From contig NZ_WEHU01000005.1 in assembly GCF_009183415.1 (NCBI RefSeq), positions 185,180 to 249,179 on the forward strand: a stretch of DNA of 64,000 bases, written 5' to 3'. Of the stretch, positions 53,033 through 61,179 are shown piece by piece (position 1 is the stretch's first letter; every line of letters starts with the position of its first letter). The notes under the pieces were generated by a model that saw only the letters and a list, made by a program, of their open reading frames with translations, was not told the DNA's origin and ran no database searches. This DNA is from Bacillus sp. B1-b2. Lineage in GTDB: Bacteria > Bacillota > Bacilli > Bacillales > Cytobacillaceae. The translations under genes and the position numbers were made by a program.

Positions 53033-54181
53033 TTATTGTTGAGTAGCCTGGTTCTCTTCCCAATATACTTTACTATAAACATCAGCAAAAGCTTCTAAGC
53101 TTAAGTTTAATTCTGATTGCGTATTATCCACTCCACCTACTTCTAAAAGAATAGCTCTATCAGAATAGTTTTGATTGTAAACACCATTTCCTTGTTCTTT
53201 TCCTTTTAGGAATACGCCTCTAGAAATCCCTGGATATTTCTTCTGAATTTCTTCATGTAATTTCGTAGCAAACTCCTGATTCTTTTCATAATTTTCATTC
53301 GCTTGTCCTACTATAAAATAAAGTTTAGCATAATTTTCCCCATTTATATTTGCTGTAGTTTGTTCTTTTCTTGCTGCATCACGGTGAATGTCTATTAAGT
53401 ATTTAAGCTCACTATTACTATTAAGAGCTGTTTCAACTACTTCTTTTGAAACAGTATATGACGAATTAAATTTCCAATTTCGATCAAGCAACTTTTGATT
53501 AATATTTGTTTTATCTAACTGTACACCAATCCCTTCTTGTTGAAGTAGTTCTGTTAGCCTATTACTTAAACCTACAACATTTGCTCGTTCATCTGAGCTT
53601 GTAGGACTATTAGAGTTGTTAGTATTTTTCAACAATGGTAGAAATGCTTCTAAATTATGAGAATTATAAATAAGCACTGATTTATTTTCTGGAACTGTTA
53701 TTGGCTTATTTTCTTCTTTTGTAGGCTGTTCTTCCTGTTGCTCAACTTTTTCTTCATCTACCTCAAGAGGATTTTCAAGCATTTCTTGTGTAGGTGCAGA
53801 CTCAAACGGTAAATCTGCAATGGTTGTCCCTTCTTCTGCTACCACTATATCTGTATGGAAAAAAGTTAGAGCTGGTAGTTCTCTCCCTAATAATGTCCTT
53901 GTATCATCAAATCGAATATTGGTTGTTAAATGAAAAAATAAATTAGAAAGTGATATGCCTTTTCCTTCTGATTTAGGAAAAAGGTGATTTTCACTGTGAA
54001 ATAGTTCTGCATAAAGTTCTGTTGAGTTAACTGATTTAAGTAAATTCGATATATTATCTGAAGTTAATTTAAATGAAAAGATAGATGTAGTAATAATAGC
54101 AATAAAAACAAAGATTAGGATGATGCCTAATATAGTGGAATTTAAATAATGGATTATAGAACGTGTTTTGGATGTTTGCAT
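53033..54181 (-). CDS. spoIIP: Stage II sporulation protein P
   Basis: A 382-residue spore engulfment enzyme, an amidase and endopeptidase that cleaves cross-linked peptidoglycan with SpoIID and SpoIIM. An N-terminal transmembrane segment (about 12-37) is followed by a spacer, a Glu/Gln/Pro linker (about 135-165) and the catalytic domain (about 168-375): VLIYNSHNLEAFLPLL, LIDIHRDAARKEQT and ILLEVGGVDNTQSE. The usual YHTH is YNSH here, while the second His and the following Glu are kept. Length is near the B. subtilis protein. AAAGGGG precedes the ATG, and a sigma-E-like promoter lies just upstream. Confidence 0.93.
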   Translation of the reverse strand: MQTSKTRSIIHYLNSTILGIILIFVFIAIITTSIFSFKLTSDNISNLLKSVNSTELYAELFHSENHLFPKSEGKGISLSNLFFHLTTNIRFDDTRTLLGRELPALTFFHTDIVVAEEGTTIADLPFESAPTQEMLENPLEVDEEKVEQQEEQPTKEENKPITVPENKSVLIYNSHNLEAFLPLLKNTNNSNSPTSSDERANVVGLSNRLTELLQQEGIGVQLDKTNINQKLLDRNWKFNSSYTVSKEVVETALNSNSELKYLIDIHRDAARKEQTTANINGENYAKLYFIVGQANENYEKNQEFATKLHEEIQKKYPGISRGVFLKGKEQGNGVYNQNYSDRAILLEVGGVDNTQSELNLSLEAFADVYSKVYWEENQATQQ

Positions 54182-54204
54182 GGTTCATCCCCTTTCTCTT
54201 TACA

Positions 54205-54233
54205 GATATATGTCTTTTTACTAGAAAATAGTC
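54205..54233 (-). promoter_or_regulatory. Candidate sigma-E promoter of spoIIP
   Basis: Minus strand: GACTATT, 14-base spacer, CATATATC, close to the sigma-E pattern (ATATT, then CATACAAT). It gives a leader of about 15-20 bases. The remaining gap 54234-54511 shows no gene. Confidence 0.45.
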
Positions 54234-54511
54234 TTGTAATCTATGAAATATTTGAAAGGTTTTTGTTATTTATTTTAATAACTATATTAAATAAGTATCA
54301 TTTATTTGAACGCGTAAAATTATTTAAAACATCTTCTCTATTATTTGTGGTATACATGGTGCAAGGCTGCAACTGCACTTTTCTTACTTTGTCTATTTTT
54401 CTCATGATGTACGTTGATATAGTTAGCAGTAATTTTTAAGCTTAATTTCATATGGTATCACTTTATATTTTTTCCAATATATAATTGGTTGCGTAGAATT
54501 ATTTACTTATC

Positions 54512-54547
54512 AAAAAAAAGAAGACTTTTTATATAAGTCCTCTTTTT
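54512..54547 (-). terminator. Terminator of the fabZ-like/plsC operon
   Basis: AAAGAGGACTT and AAGTCTTCTTT (minus strand) form the stem with one G-U pair, then a run of T. Confidence 0.78.
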
Positions 54548-54555
54548 ACTCTCTC

Positions 54556-54975
54556 TTATTGAAATGAAAATAAAAATTCTGCCTCACAAATTAACTCTCC
54601 ACTAACCGTTGCCCGCCCTCTTGCTTTTGCAAAGCCTCTTTTGACTTTATCCACAAAGACTTCCATACAAAGCTCATCACCAGGAAAAACGGGCTTTTTT
54701 ATTTTAGTATGATTAATACCAGCTAGAAAAGCAAATTTATCTTGGTGTTTGTCACGACAATGAATAGCAACAGCGGTTACTTGAGCAATTGCTTCAATAA
54801 TAAGCACACCTGGCATAATCGGGTTCTTTGGATTTTGTCCTACTGCAAAGGTGTCTTCTTTATTAATTTGCTTTACACCGACAGCCATTATTCCTTCTTT
54901 TAATTCAAGAATTTCATCTACTAACGGCAGAGGATACCTATTCAATATATCCTTAACATTTTGTAGATTGATCAT
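54556..54975 (-). CDS. FabZ-like hotdog-fold protein with the catalytic His replaced
   Basis: A 139-residue hotdog-fold protein clearly related to the 3-hydroxyacyl-ACP dehydratase FabZ: LNRYPLPLVDEI near the N-terminus and NPIMPGVLIIEAIAQVTAVA in the hot-dog helix with Glu61. The catalytic His of GHFPxxP is Gln47 (GQNPKNP), and the HRYPxLLVD His is Asn12. It probably does not dehydrate hydroxyacyl-ACP and may bind acyl chains or act as a thioesterase. It is the second gene of an operon, overlapping an acyltransferase gene by 4 bases. Confidence 0.85.
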   Translation of the reverse strand: MINLQNVKDILNRYPLPLVDEILELKEGIMAVGVKQINKEDTFAVGQNPKNPIMPGVLIIEAIAQVTAVAIHCRDKHQDKFAFLAGINHTKIKKPVFPGDELCMEVFVDKVKRGFAKARGRATVSGELICEAEFLFSFQ

Positions 54976-55574
54976 TTGTAATCTCCTCTTACTAAACTGT
55001 CTTGTAAGGAAGCCATTACATTACTCAATTCTTCTGTTAGCATGCTAGGGTCTTTTCTTGTTCCATCCTCATTTGTTAAAGTTATCGGATCTCCAAAAAT
55101 AACTCTGATTTTTTTCCCTTTTAGTAGTCCTTTAATATCAGTAGGGCCACTATATGCTGCAGGTACAATAGGAACTTTAGCTAAATTAGCAATAGTAGCT
55201 GCTCCCTTTTTTAGAGGCACATCTTCAGAAGTTCTAGTACCACTTGGGAATATTCCTACTATTTTGTTTTCTTTCAATAGCTTTACAGGTGTTTTAATAC
55301 TACTTGGACCTGGGTTTTCTCGGTCAACTGGGAATGCATTAATGCTGTGTAAAAATTTTGCAGCACTCGGCTTATTAAAAAGCTCTTTTTTTGCCATAAA
55401 ATAAATTTCATTCGGAAGTAAAGAGGTTCCTAATGCGACAACATCAATCCAACTAACATGTGAACAAGCTACTACATAACCAGTATCTTTAGGAAGCTTG
55501 TTTTTATTTATTACTTGCGTTCTACCAAAGGTTTTTAAAACGACATTTGCGAAACGACTAGTAAATGCATACAT
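54972..55574 (-). CDS. 1-acyl-glycerol-3-phosphate acyltransferase (PlsC family)
   Basis: A 200-residue membrane-associated acyltransferase. The HX4D motif is SHVSWID (His39-Asp44), the acceptor motif is IFPSGTRTSED (a variant of FPEGTRS), and VPIVPAAY follows. It transfers an acyl group to lysophosphatidic acid or a related acceptor. AAAGGAG lies 8 bases before ATG 55574. Coupling to the FabZ-like gene suggests a dedicated acyl chain route, since the main plsC is expected elsewhere in the genome. Confidence 0.88.
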   Translation of the reverse strand: MYAFTSRFANVVLKTFGRTQVINKNKLPKDTGYVVACSHVSWIDVVALGTSLLPNEIYFMAKKELFNKPSAAKFLHSINAFPVDRENPGPSSIKTPVKLLKENKIVGIFPSGTRTSEDVPLKKGAATIANLAKVPIVPAAYSGPTDIKGLLKGKKIRVIFGDPITLTNEDGTRKDPSMLTEELSNVMASLQDSLVRGDYK

Positions 55575-55780
55575 TTTTCTATCTCCTTTATGTATCAACT
55601 TCTTGCGAAATTATATGAATAAGTATGGTGTTTTACTTTATTATAACATCTACTATTAGGACTAGATACTATATTTTTCACTTCCTACTTATTATAGCTT
55701 ATTGCACAGTAAAAATATAGTACGGAAGTAATTCTAGTGATGGTCGAATATAATGACTATATGAGACAGTCTTTACGTGC

Positions 55781-55811
55781 AAAAAGGAGGAAATGTTTCA
55801 TTCCCTCCTTA
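55781..55811 (-). terminator. Terminator of the esterase gene
   Basis: AAGGAGG and CCTCCTT, with an inner AATG/CATT extension, form the stem; five T on the minus strand. Confidence 0.82.
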
Positions 55812-55823
55812 CCTTACATATTC

Positions 55824-56612
55824 CTATTTATAATGATAGATTTTCTGTTTTAACCAATTGATAGTTCCCGTAATAAGCTGTTGGAAATGCTCTGATTGAG
55901 AAAATGTATGTTCTGCATTCTCAATTAATAGGTCTTGAACAGATCCTTGCACTCTCTTATGATAATTTTCTCTATACTTATTTATATAAGTGTACGGAAT
56001 ATCTTGATCATTTGTTCCATGTGCAAGAAACACATCACCTTTAAATTTTGAGCATACTTGGATAGGTTCGTACTCAGCTAGAGAATGAAAATATCTTGGA
56101 TAAAAATGATAACCATAAAAATCTACTCTGTTACTTTCTCGTAATTCTTTCATTCTTCTTGCTCCAAAGATTTTGCTAATATCTTCTTCTGGTTTACCAA
56201 CTGCTGCCCATTGAATTAATCGAGTCACTCTACTATCTTCAATTGCTGTTAATAGTGCCACTGCACCGCCTAAGCTATGACCGAGTAGGGTTAATTCCTT
56301 CACAGGTAAGTTTTGTAGTGTAAATTCAATGACTTTACTTGTTTGTTCCATTAAATCATCTAAACTATTTGTTCCGTATTCTCCACTTGATTCCCCGCAG
56401 CCTTTATAATCGAATCGAACAACTAAAAATCCTTGTTTAGTTAATTCATGACTTGTTTTTACAAATAGTCGATCTACTCCCATTCTACTACCTATTAATC
56501 CATGACAAATTATGATTGTTTGATAGCTTTCATTCTGTTTGAACGGTTCAGGATAATCTATAGATAAGATCAATTTATCCTCTTTCCAGTTCAGTTTCAG
56601 CGTCTCCATCAT
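55824..56612 (-). CDS. Alpha/beta hydrolase (esterase/acylaminoacyl type)
   Basis: A 262-residue serine hydrolase. The nucleophile elbow is LLGHSLGGAVALL (about residues 108-120), the acid Asp is in LAHGTNDQDIPY and the His in ENAEHTFSQ. The oxyanion region is CHGLIGSRMG. It resembles feruloyl/cinnamoyl esterase-type S9-like hydrolases. GGGAGG precedes two ATG codons. Monocistronic. Confidence 0.87.
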   Translation of the reverse strand: MMETLKLNWKEDKLILSIDYPEPFKQNESYQTIIICHGLIGSRMGVDRLFVKTSHELTKQGFLVVRFDYKGCGESSGEYGTNSLDDLMEQTSKVIEFTLQNLPVKELTLLGHSLGGAVALLTAIEDSRVTRLIQWAAVGKPEEDISKIFGARRMKELRESNRVDFYGYHFYPRYFHSLAEYEPIQVCSKFKGDVFLAHGTNDQDIPYTYINKYRENYHKRVQGSVQDLLIENAEHTFSQSEHFQQLITGTINWLKQKIYHYK

Positions 56613-56787
56613 CTGATTTGGCCTCCCAATTATACGTACCGTTTATTTATTATCATTATACATTATTCCTACCTGTTTAGTAAGTTTAAAGATAAAATAA
56701 TCTGATTTATTCTTGTTATTTTCAAGAATCCCTTTTTTTATTACAATAAAGACATATAATCAATCACTAATACTATAAGGAGGGTTT

Positions 56788-57579
56788 ATGAAGTATATTG
56801 ATTTTCACCACCATACTAATCATTCCTTTGATTCTAAAGGAGAAATGGCAGAAATTTGTGAAGCGGCCGTCAATAAAGGGATTGAAGAAATTTGCTTCAC
56901 TGAACACTTTTCCGTTAATTCGACATCTCCAACCTTTGGACATATGAATTGGGAGAAATATATGGCTGATATACATGCCTGCCGAAAAAAATTTGTAGGA
57001 AAACTACAAATTAGGCTTGGAATTGAGCTCTGTGAACCACATTTATTAAGAGAACAATACAAAGAGGCATTAAATTCTATTCCATTTGATTATATTCTTG
57101 GTTCTGTACATAACATAGAAGGAATGACTTTAAGAACCTACATGAACACTTATCCAGAAAGGGACATCTATCTAGATTATTTTAAAGAGCTTGAAAAACT
57201 GGTAAGTCATGCAGATATTGACGTATTGGCACATTTTGATTTAATGAAGCGTTATGCCCATTTGACAATTGGTAATTATCCTTTTTCTAAATATCAAGAA
57301 ATCATCTCTTCCATTCTTTCTATCGCAGTTACTCGAAACATTGGACTAGAAATTAATACTTCTGGTTGGAGAACGAAATTAAATGAATCGTTACCTTCAC
57401 TTGAAGTATTGAAGCTTTATCGTAAGTTAGGAGGTAGTTTATTGACAATTGGTTCTGATTCCCATGATAAACTACAAACAGGTTCTGGGTTTAATGAAGC
57501 TATAAGTATGGCGAAAGCAGCAGGTTTTACTGCCATTTATTCTTTTAATCATAGAAAACCTATTAAAATAAATATATAA
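56788..57579 (+). CDS. PHP-domain phosphatase, histidinol-phosphatase (HisJ) family
   Basis: A 263-residue metallophosphatase. The PHP metal motifs are DFHHHTNHSFDS at the N-terminus, CFTEHFS, GSVHNIEG, LAHFDLMKR and the C-terminal GSDSHD. The family hydrolyses histidinol phosphate in histidine synthesis, and paralogues act on other phosphoesters. No his genes lie nearby. AAGGAGGG precedes the ATG. The likely terminator downstream carries repeat copy 2. Confidence 0.88.
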   Translation: MKYIDFHHHTNHSFDSKGEMAEICEAAVNKGIEEICFTEHFSVNSTSPTFGHMNWEKYMADIHACRKKFVGKLQIRLGIELCEPHLLREQYKEALNSIPFDYILGSVHNIEGMTLRTYMNTYPERDIYLDYFKELEKLVSHADIDVLAHFDLMKRYAHLTIGNYPFSKYQEIISSILSIAVTRNIGLEINTSGWRTKLNESLPSLEVLKLYRKLGGSLLTIGSDSHDKLQTGSGFNEAISMAKAAGFTAIYSFNHRKPIKINI

Positions 57580-57885
57580 AAACAGATCTCCATTCGGAGT
57601 TCTTAGGCTGTAATAAAAATTGCTTATATTATTTCTAAAGATTAACGTCTAAAAACTTGAAAAAAAAGGACTAAGTAAATACTTTATCATACCATCTTCT
57701 CTTCATCCTAAGAAGGATTAACACTTGAAATAAGAGCTATCTCTTATTTCCTTGTTTATTAGGAAGGCTTTCTTAATAGTACTGTAGAATCATTCCTATG
57801 TAGCTAACGGGTTAGTTGATAAATTACAGAAGTAACAAAGGTTATTGGAATGAGCTTTCATTATATATAGTTACAGATATAGAAT

Positions 57886-57906
57886 AAAAGCAAGAGAATA
57901 TCTTGC
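57886..57906 (+). terminator. Terminator hairpin, left duplicate at repeat copy 2
   Basis: AAAAGCAAGA-GAATA-TCTTGC. Its T-run lies beyond the inserted element. The same 17 bases recur exactly at 58159-58175. Confidence 0.7.
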
Positions 57907-58158
57907 TCAAGCTGTCGAGAAACCCCTCAATGTAATAGAGGGAGAATATAAAGTAGTATATATAATCAATCCACTGAATATGGGGATGATTTCCGTTACA
58001 GGGGTTCGCTTTCCATGGGGCTCGCGCTGAGCTGCGGTCTGCCTTTGGCCTGCAGGGTCTCAGCTGTCTCGCTGATCCCACAGGAGTCTCACCCCTTCCA
58101 CTCCAATCATCTGGATAAAAATTCTATTTGATCTTTCTATACTTTTTCTACAAGCTGA
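57907..58158. mobile_element. Structured repeat element, copy 2 (252 bp)
   Basis: Second copy of the element at 34400-34654, in the same orientation, about 96% identical by eye. It starts TCAAGCTGTCGAG and ends CTACAAGCTGA. It is flanked on both sides by the identical 17-base hairpin GCAAGAGAATATCTTGC, so insertion into an intrinsic terminator duplicated the hairpin. GC-rich interior in AT-rich surroundings. A minus-strand ORF within it (57842-58081) follows the element's composition and is not a gene. Confidence 0.75.
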
Positions 58159-58181
58159 GCAAGAGAATATCTTGCTTTTAT
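58159..58181 (+). terminator. Terminator hairpin, right duplicate at repeat copy 2
   Basis: GCAAGA-GAATA-TCTTGC followed by TTTTATT; it retains the downstream arm and T-rich end of the original terminator. Confidence 0.7.
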
Positions 58182-58253
58182 TGTCATTCCAAATTAAATT
58201 GTTTAGTCAAGAAACTAATCATTTGACTATTTTTTTTGATTATAGAAAAATAT

Positions 58254-58489
58254 TTATCCTTTTTCTACGACGGTCACTTTACCTATTTTATGTTCTACTT
58301 TAGGGTAACTTAATACATCCATGTAAACAACTCGCTTGGTGTTCGTGTCAGATAAACACGTCACTCGTGGGTACTTACATTGCAAGGGTTGTTGGAATCT
58401 TAGATGAGCACTTTTCTTCTAGATTTCTCTACAACTAATGCCGCTTTTAGTTTAGCTGGACAAACACCTATAATGAGACAATCATAAAT
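58254..58489 (-). pseudogene. Degraded remnant with a flavoprotein N-terminus
   Basis: The minus strand first reads IYDCLIIGVCPAKLKAALVV then EKSRRKVLI and a stop. This is a worn FAD-binding start (compare YDCIIIGGGPAGLNxxLVL in the gene at 27876). A second frame follows with HLRFQQPLQCKYPRVTCLSD to KIGKVTVVEKG and a stop; I do not recognise that part. It is a frameshifted or internally deleted oxidoreductase, or two joined scraps. Confidence 0.5.
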
Positions 58490-58545
58490 AATAAATATCC
58501 ATCTGTATTAATTAATGGTAGATAGTTTCGTTTTTCTATTTTACC

Positions 58546-59397
58546 TTATAGATAAACGAGAACTTTACCAAATTTCCCTCCTGTGGTTACAGGTATTTTT
58601 TCTTTATAGGTACTGTTTAAGTAGTTTACTGCTTCAGACTTTTGTGCATCGTTAAGTGTGATGTTGTAATCAATAAACCAAGTTTCCAAATTATTAACAA
58701 CTTCGTCTACATTCATATTTATCGTTTTTTGATGTCTCTCAATTAAGGATTGATACTTATAGTTGTTTAAATATAGTAGTTGTAACAAGTAAAACATTTC
58801 AGATGAAGTGTTTTCACCTTTTATATCCAAGACTGACATCAATTCTTCTATTAATTGATTCTCTTTTGAACCAGCCATAAGACTGACATAGAAGTACTTG
58901 TTTGATAGGCTAAGTGCTTTTTTTACTGCATCCCAATCAGTCATTGCTGGGCACATGGAAGCAAAAACAAAGTCATATCCCACGTTAATAGAAGGATTAA
59001 ATTCTTCGAATGGTTGGTTAATAATATCTAAATGAATGGAACTATTTTTAGCGTTCTCTTTCAATAAAGAGCTTAAAATAGTTGAGGGTTCTAAAGAACT
59101 AACTATCGCTCCTCTTTTTGAAAAAGGAATACTAAATACACCAGATGCAGCTCCAACATCTAACACTGTTAAACCTTTGAAGGAATGGATTTGATTCTCT
59201 ATCCATTTTATAATTCGTTCTGTCCGCATTACACCTTCTGCATTAAATGAACTAGCATCAAAATTTCTTGCCCAAGTGGCAAATCCTTCTGATTCAAATG
59301 AATCTAAACCAGCCTTTTTCATCCTCTTTAGCGAGGTATTCGGGTCAGTTTTCCATGCTTTTTCCCAATATTCTTGGTTAAATAATTGATTCTCCAT
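58546..59397 (-). CDS. Class I SAM-dependent methyltransferase
   Basis: A 283-residue methyltransferase. Motif I is LTVLDVGAASGVFSIPF (about residues 74-90), post-I SSLEPS, motif II YDFVFASMCPAMTD. An N-terminal helical region precedes the Rossmann domain and a long C-terminal helical part follows. The substrate is unknown. It lies 68 bases downstream of an Rrf2 regulator in one operon and is probably controlled by it. AAGGGG lies six bases before ATG 59397. Confidence 0.83.
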   Translation of the reverse strand: MENQLFNQEYWEKAWKTDPNTSLKRMKKAGLDSFESEGFATWARNFDASSFNAEGVMRTERIIKWIENQIHSFKGLTVLDVGAASGVFSIPFSKRGAIVSSLEPSTILSSLLKENAKNSSIHLDIINQPFEEFNPSINVGYDFVFASMCPAMTDWDAVKKALSLSNKYFYVSLMAGSKENQLIEELMSVLDIKGENTSSEMFYLLQLLYLNNYKYQSLIERHQKTINMNVDEVVNNLETWFIDYNITLNDAQKSEAVNYLNSTYKEKIPVTTGGKFGKVLVYL

Positions 59398-59465
59398 AAA
59401 CATCCCCTTTTCACATCTATTGTAGAGTGATTATATCTATAATACTTATAAAAATAAAGACTGCA

Positions 59466-59873
59466 TTATTTAGACGCAGTATCTTTATCTTTTATTAGAT
59501 CTGATATTTTAGTTTGCATAAGTTCATCTTCCATCTTCTTCTCTGCAGATGACATAACTTGCTCAATCGGACAACCAGGTCCATGATTATAATGGCAATC
59601 AAATAAGGAGGTTTTTCCTTCAATAGCATGTATAACTTCGAGAAAAGAAATGGACTCCCAATTATGTGGTAAAGAGTATCCACCATTGGCACCTGAAACA
59701 GAAATAATTAATCCTTCTTTCACTAATTTCGTCAGTATTTTAGACAAATAGGTTGATGAAACAGATTGCTGTTCAGATAATTGTTGAACTCCAACAGGCT
59801 TATTATAATCAGATGTTTTTGCTAGATGTAACATGGTATGCAGTGCATAATTTGTTCCTCTAGAAAACTTCAA
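59466..59873 (-). CDS. Rrf2-family transcriptional regulator
   Basis: A 135-residue winged-helix regulator. KFSRGTNYALHTMLHLAKTS is the typical start; VQQLSEQQSVSSTYLSKILT is the recognition helix region and VSGANGGYSLPH the wing. The cluster-binding region has CHYNHGPGC, two Cys where NsrR/IscR types have three, so Fe-S binding is uncertain and a thiol or ligand switch is possible. AGGTGG lies 5 bases before TTG at 59873; a GTG at 59882 abuts it. A perfect 29-base palindrome covers the promoter. Confidence 0.87.
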   Translation of the reverse strand: MKFSRGTNYALHTMLHLAKTSDYNKPVGVQQLSEQQSVSSTYLSKILTKLVKEGLIISVSGANGGYSLPHNWESISFLEVIHAIEGKTSLFDCHYNHGPGCPIEQVMSSAEKKMEDELMQTKISDLIKDKDTASK

Positions 59874-59900
59874 ATAAACCACCTACTTCTAATAACAAAT

Positions 59901-59969
59901 ATTTTATAGATATATGATATCTATAAAATCATTTTCTGTCAAATGATGATATTGTTGTATCCATAAAAT
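59901..59969 (-). promoter_or_regulatory. Rrf2 operon promoter with perfect palindromic operator
   Basis: Promoter on the minus strand: TTGACA (59942-59937), exactly 17 bases, TATCAT (59919-59914). The operator is ATTTTATAGATAT-ATG-ATATCTATAAAAT (59901-59929), a perfect 13-bp inverted repeat covering the -10. A third half-site GTATCCATAAAAT lies at 59957-59969 upstream of the -35. Confidence 0.8.
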
Positions 59970-60108
59970 GTTTTTAAATTATGTAATAGATTTGCTTTAA
60001 GAAAATCAGTATTTTTTGTTAAATCGCATAACAGAACAAACACTATATTCATTAGTGTCAGTCAGCTAAAATATCTTTTCGTTTTATTAGAGAACCTAAA
60101 TAAAATAT

Positions 60109-60218
60109 CTACTCTGACCCTAATTCTGTTGTTAATGTTTCTATATTTAATTCTTCATCCCATACATGTCTTTTTGGTAAGGTTAATACATGTCCTCATA
60201 TGGATCATGATCTAGAAT
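60109..60218 (-). pseudogene. Frameshifted coding remnant, unidentified
   Basis: Minus-strand frames ILDHDPYEDMY (stop) and LTLPKRHVWDEELNIETLTT with ELGSE (stop) join across a one-base shift into one plausible protein segment. Family not recognised. Nothing else is supported between 59970 and 60388. Confidence 0.3.
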
Positions 60219-60388
60219 CCAACACATTCACACAATAAAGAAATATGCTTAATAGGTAACTTAGCACATACTTTTTTCAAGAACGCGCATTTAATATAAG
60301 TAATATATAGAGGATTTCAACATTTCAAAGAAATAATTGTAAGAAAGCTTATATCAACATTTTCTCATACCATATGGAGGCTCATATT

Positions 60389-61132
60389 ATGAATGATAAT
60401 AAAGACCTAACTATTTTTTTACATGTCCCTAAGACTGGAGGCACTACCCTAAATTCCATATTTATTCGTCAATATCAAGAGTCTGCCTTTCACAATCATG
60501 ACACCTATGATAGACAAATAATTCCTTTATCTGAATTAAATCAAGAACAAAAAGCTTTCATACGTGCAGTTGCAGGTCATCATTATTATGGTGTTCATGA
60601 ACTTTTCAACAAATCATTTCAGTATTTTACCATGTTACGTCATCCTGTCGATCGAGTTCTGTCTTTATACTTTTATTTAAAAGAAAGTAATTACCCAGGA
60701 TATGAATGGATGAAAGAAATGACTATTGAAGAATTCGTACAAACACCTTCTGAAGCTCAAAACAACCAAACTGGACTTTTATGTGGCTATTCAATGGTTC
60801 CGAATGTGAAGATTGCTAAAAAACGGATAGATGCATTTGAAATAGTAGGAATAACGGAACGTTTTGATGAATCTCTATTCTTATTAAAAAAAGCCTTTAA
60901 TTGGGAGAACATAGAGTACGTAAAGCATAATATAACAAAATCTAGACTATCAAAGAGAGAAATACCTGCAGAAGTAATTTCACTCATTCTACAAAATAAT
61001 GAAATGGATTTAGAAATCTACGAATATGCGAGAGGATTACTTGAAAGAAAGCTTAAATTGTTAAGTAAGCAAGAGAAAGGAGAGTTAAAACATTTTTTAA
61101 AAACACAAAATAGGAAATTTAGCAAAGAATAG
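60389..61132 (+). CDS. Sulfotransferase family 2-like protein
   Basis: A 247-residue cytosolic protein with the two PAPS-binding signatures of Golgi-type sulfotransferases: 5'-phosphosulfate loop FLHVPKTGGTTLNSIF (about residues 10-25) and 3'-phosphate motif MLRHPVDRVLSLYFYL (about 80-95). It should transfer sulfate from PAPS to a carbohydrate or other hydroxyl acceptor. No PAPS synthesis or glycan genes lie nearby. GGAGG lies 8 bases before ATG 60389; an ATG at 60374 overlaps the ribosome site. Confidence 0.85.
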   Translation: MNDNKDLTIFLHVPKTGGTTLNSIFIRQYQESAFHNHDTYDRQIIPLSELNQEQKAFIRAVAGHHYYGVHELFNKSFQYFTMLRHPVDRVLSLYFYLKESNYPGYEWMKEMTIEEFVQTPSEAQNNQTGLLCGYSMVPNVKIAKKRIDAFEIVGITERFDESLFLLKKAFNWENIEYVKHNITKSRLSKREIPAEVISLILQNNEMDLEIYEYARGLLERKLKLLSKQEKGELKHFLKTQNRKFSKE

Positions 61133-61165
61133 AGAATAAATCTCCGTTCTTTGCTTTTATTTTTT
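61120..61165. terminator. Bidirectional terminator
   Basis: AGCAAAGAA (61121-61129) and its complement at 61146-61154 form the stem, with a T-rich tail. It serves the sulfotransferase and the convergent LysR gene. Confidence 0.7.
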
Positions 61166-61179
61166 CTAATGGAAAAATA

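Noticed and set aside
54149..54439. 96-codon plus-strand ORF between spoIIP and the fabZ-like gene
   Set aside because: It starts inside spoIIP on the opposite strand, has no ribosome site and is just AT-rich hydrophobic translation.
57842..58081. 79-codon minus-strand ORF within repeat copy 2
   Set aside because: It runs through the non-coding repeat, has no ribosome site, and lacks a counterpart of the same length in copy 1.
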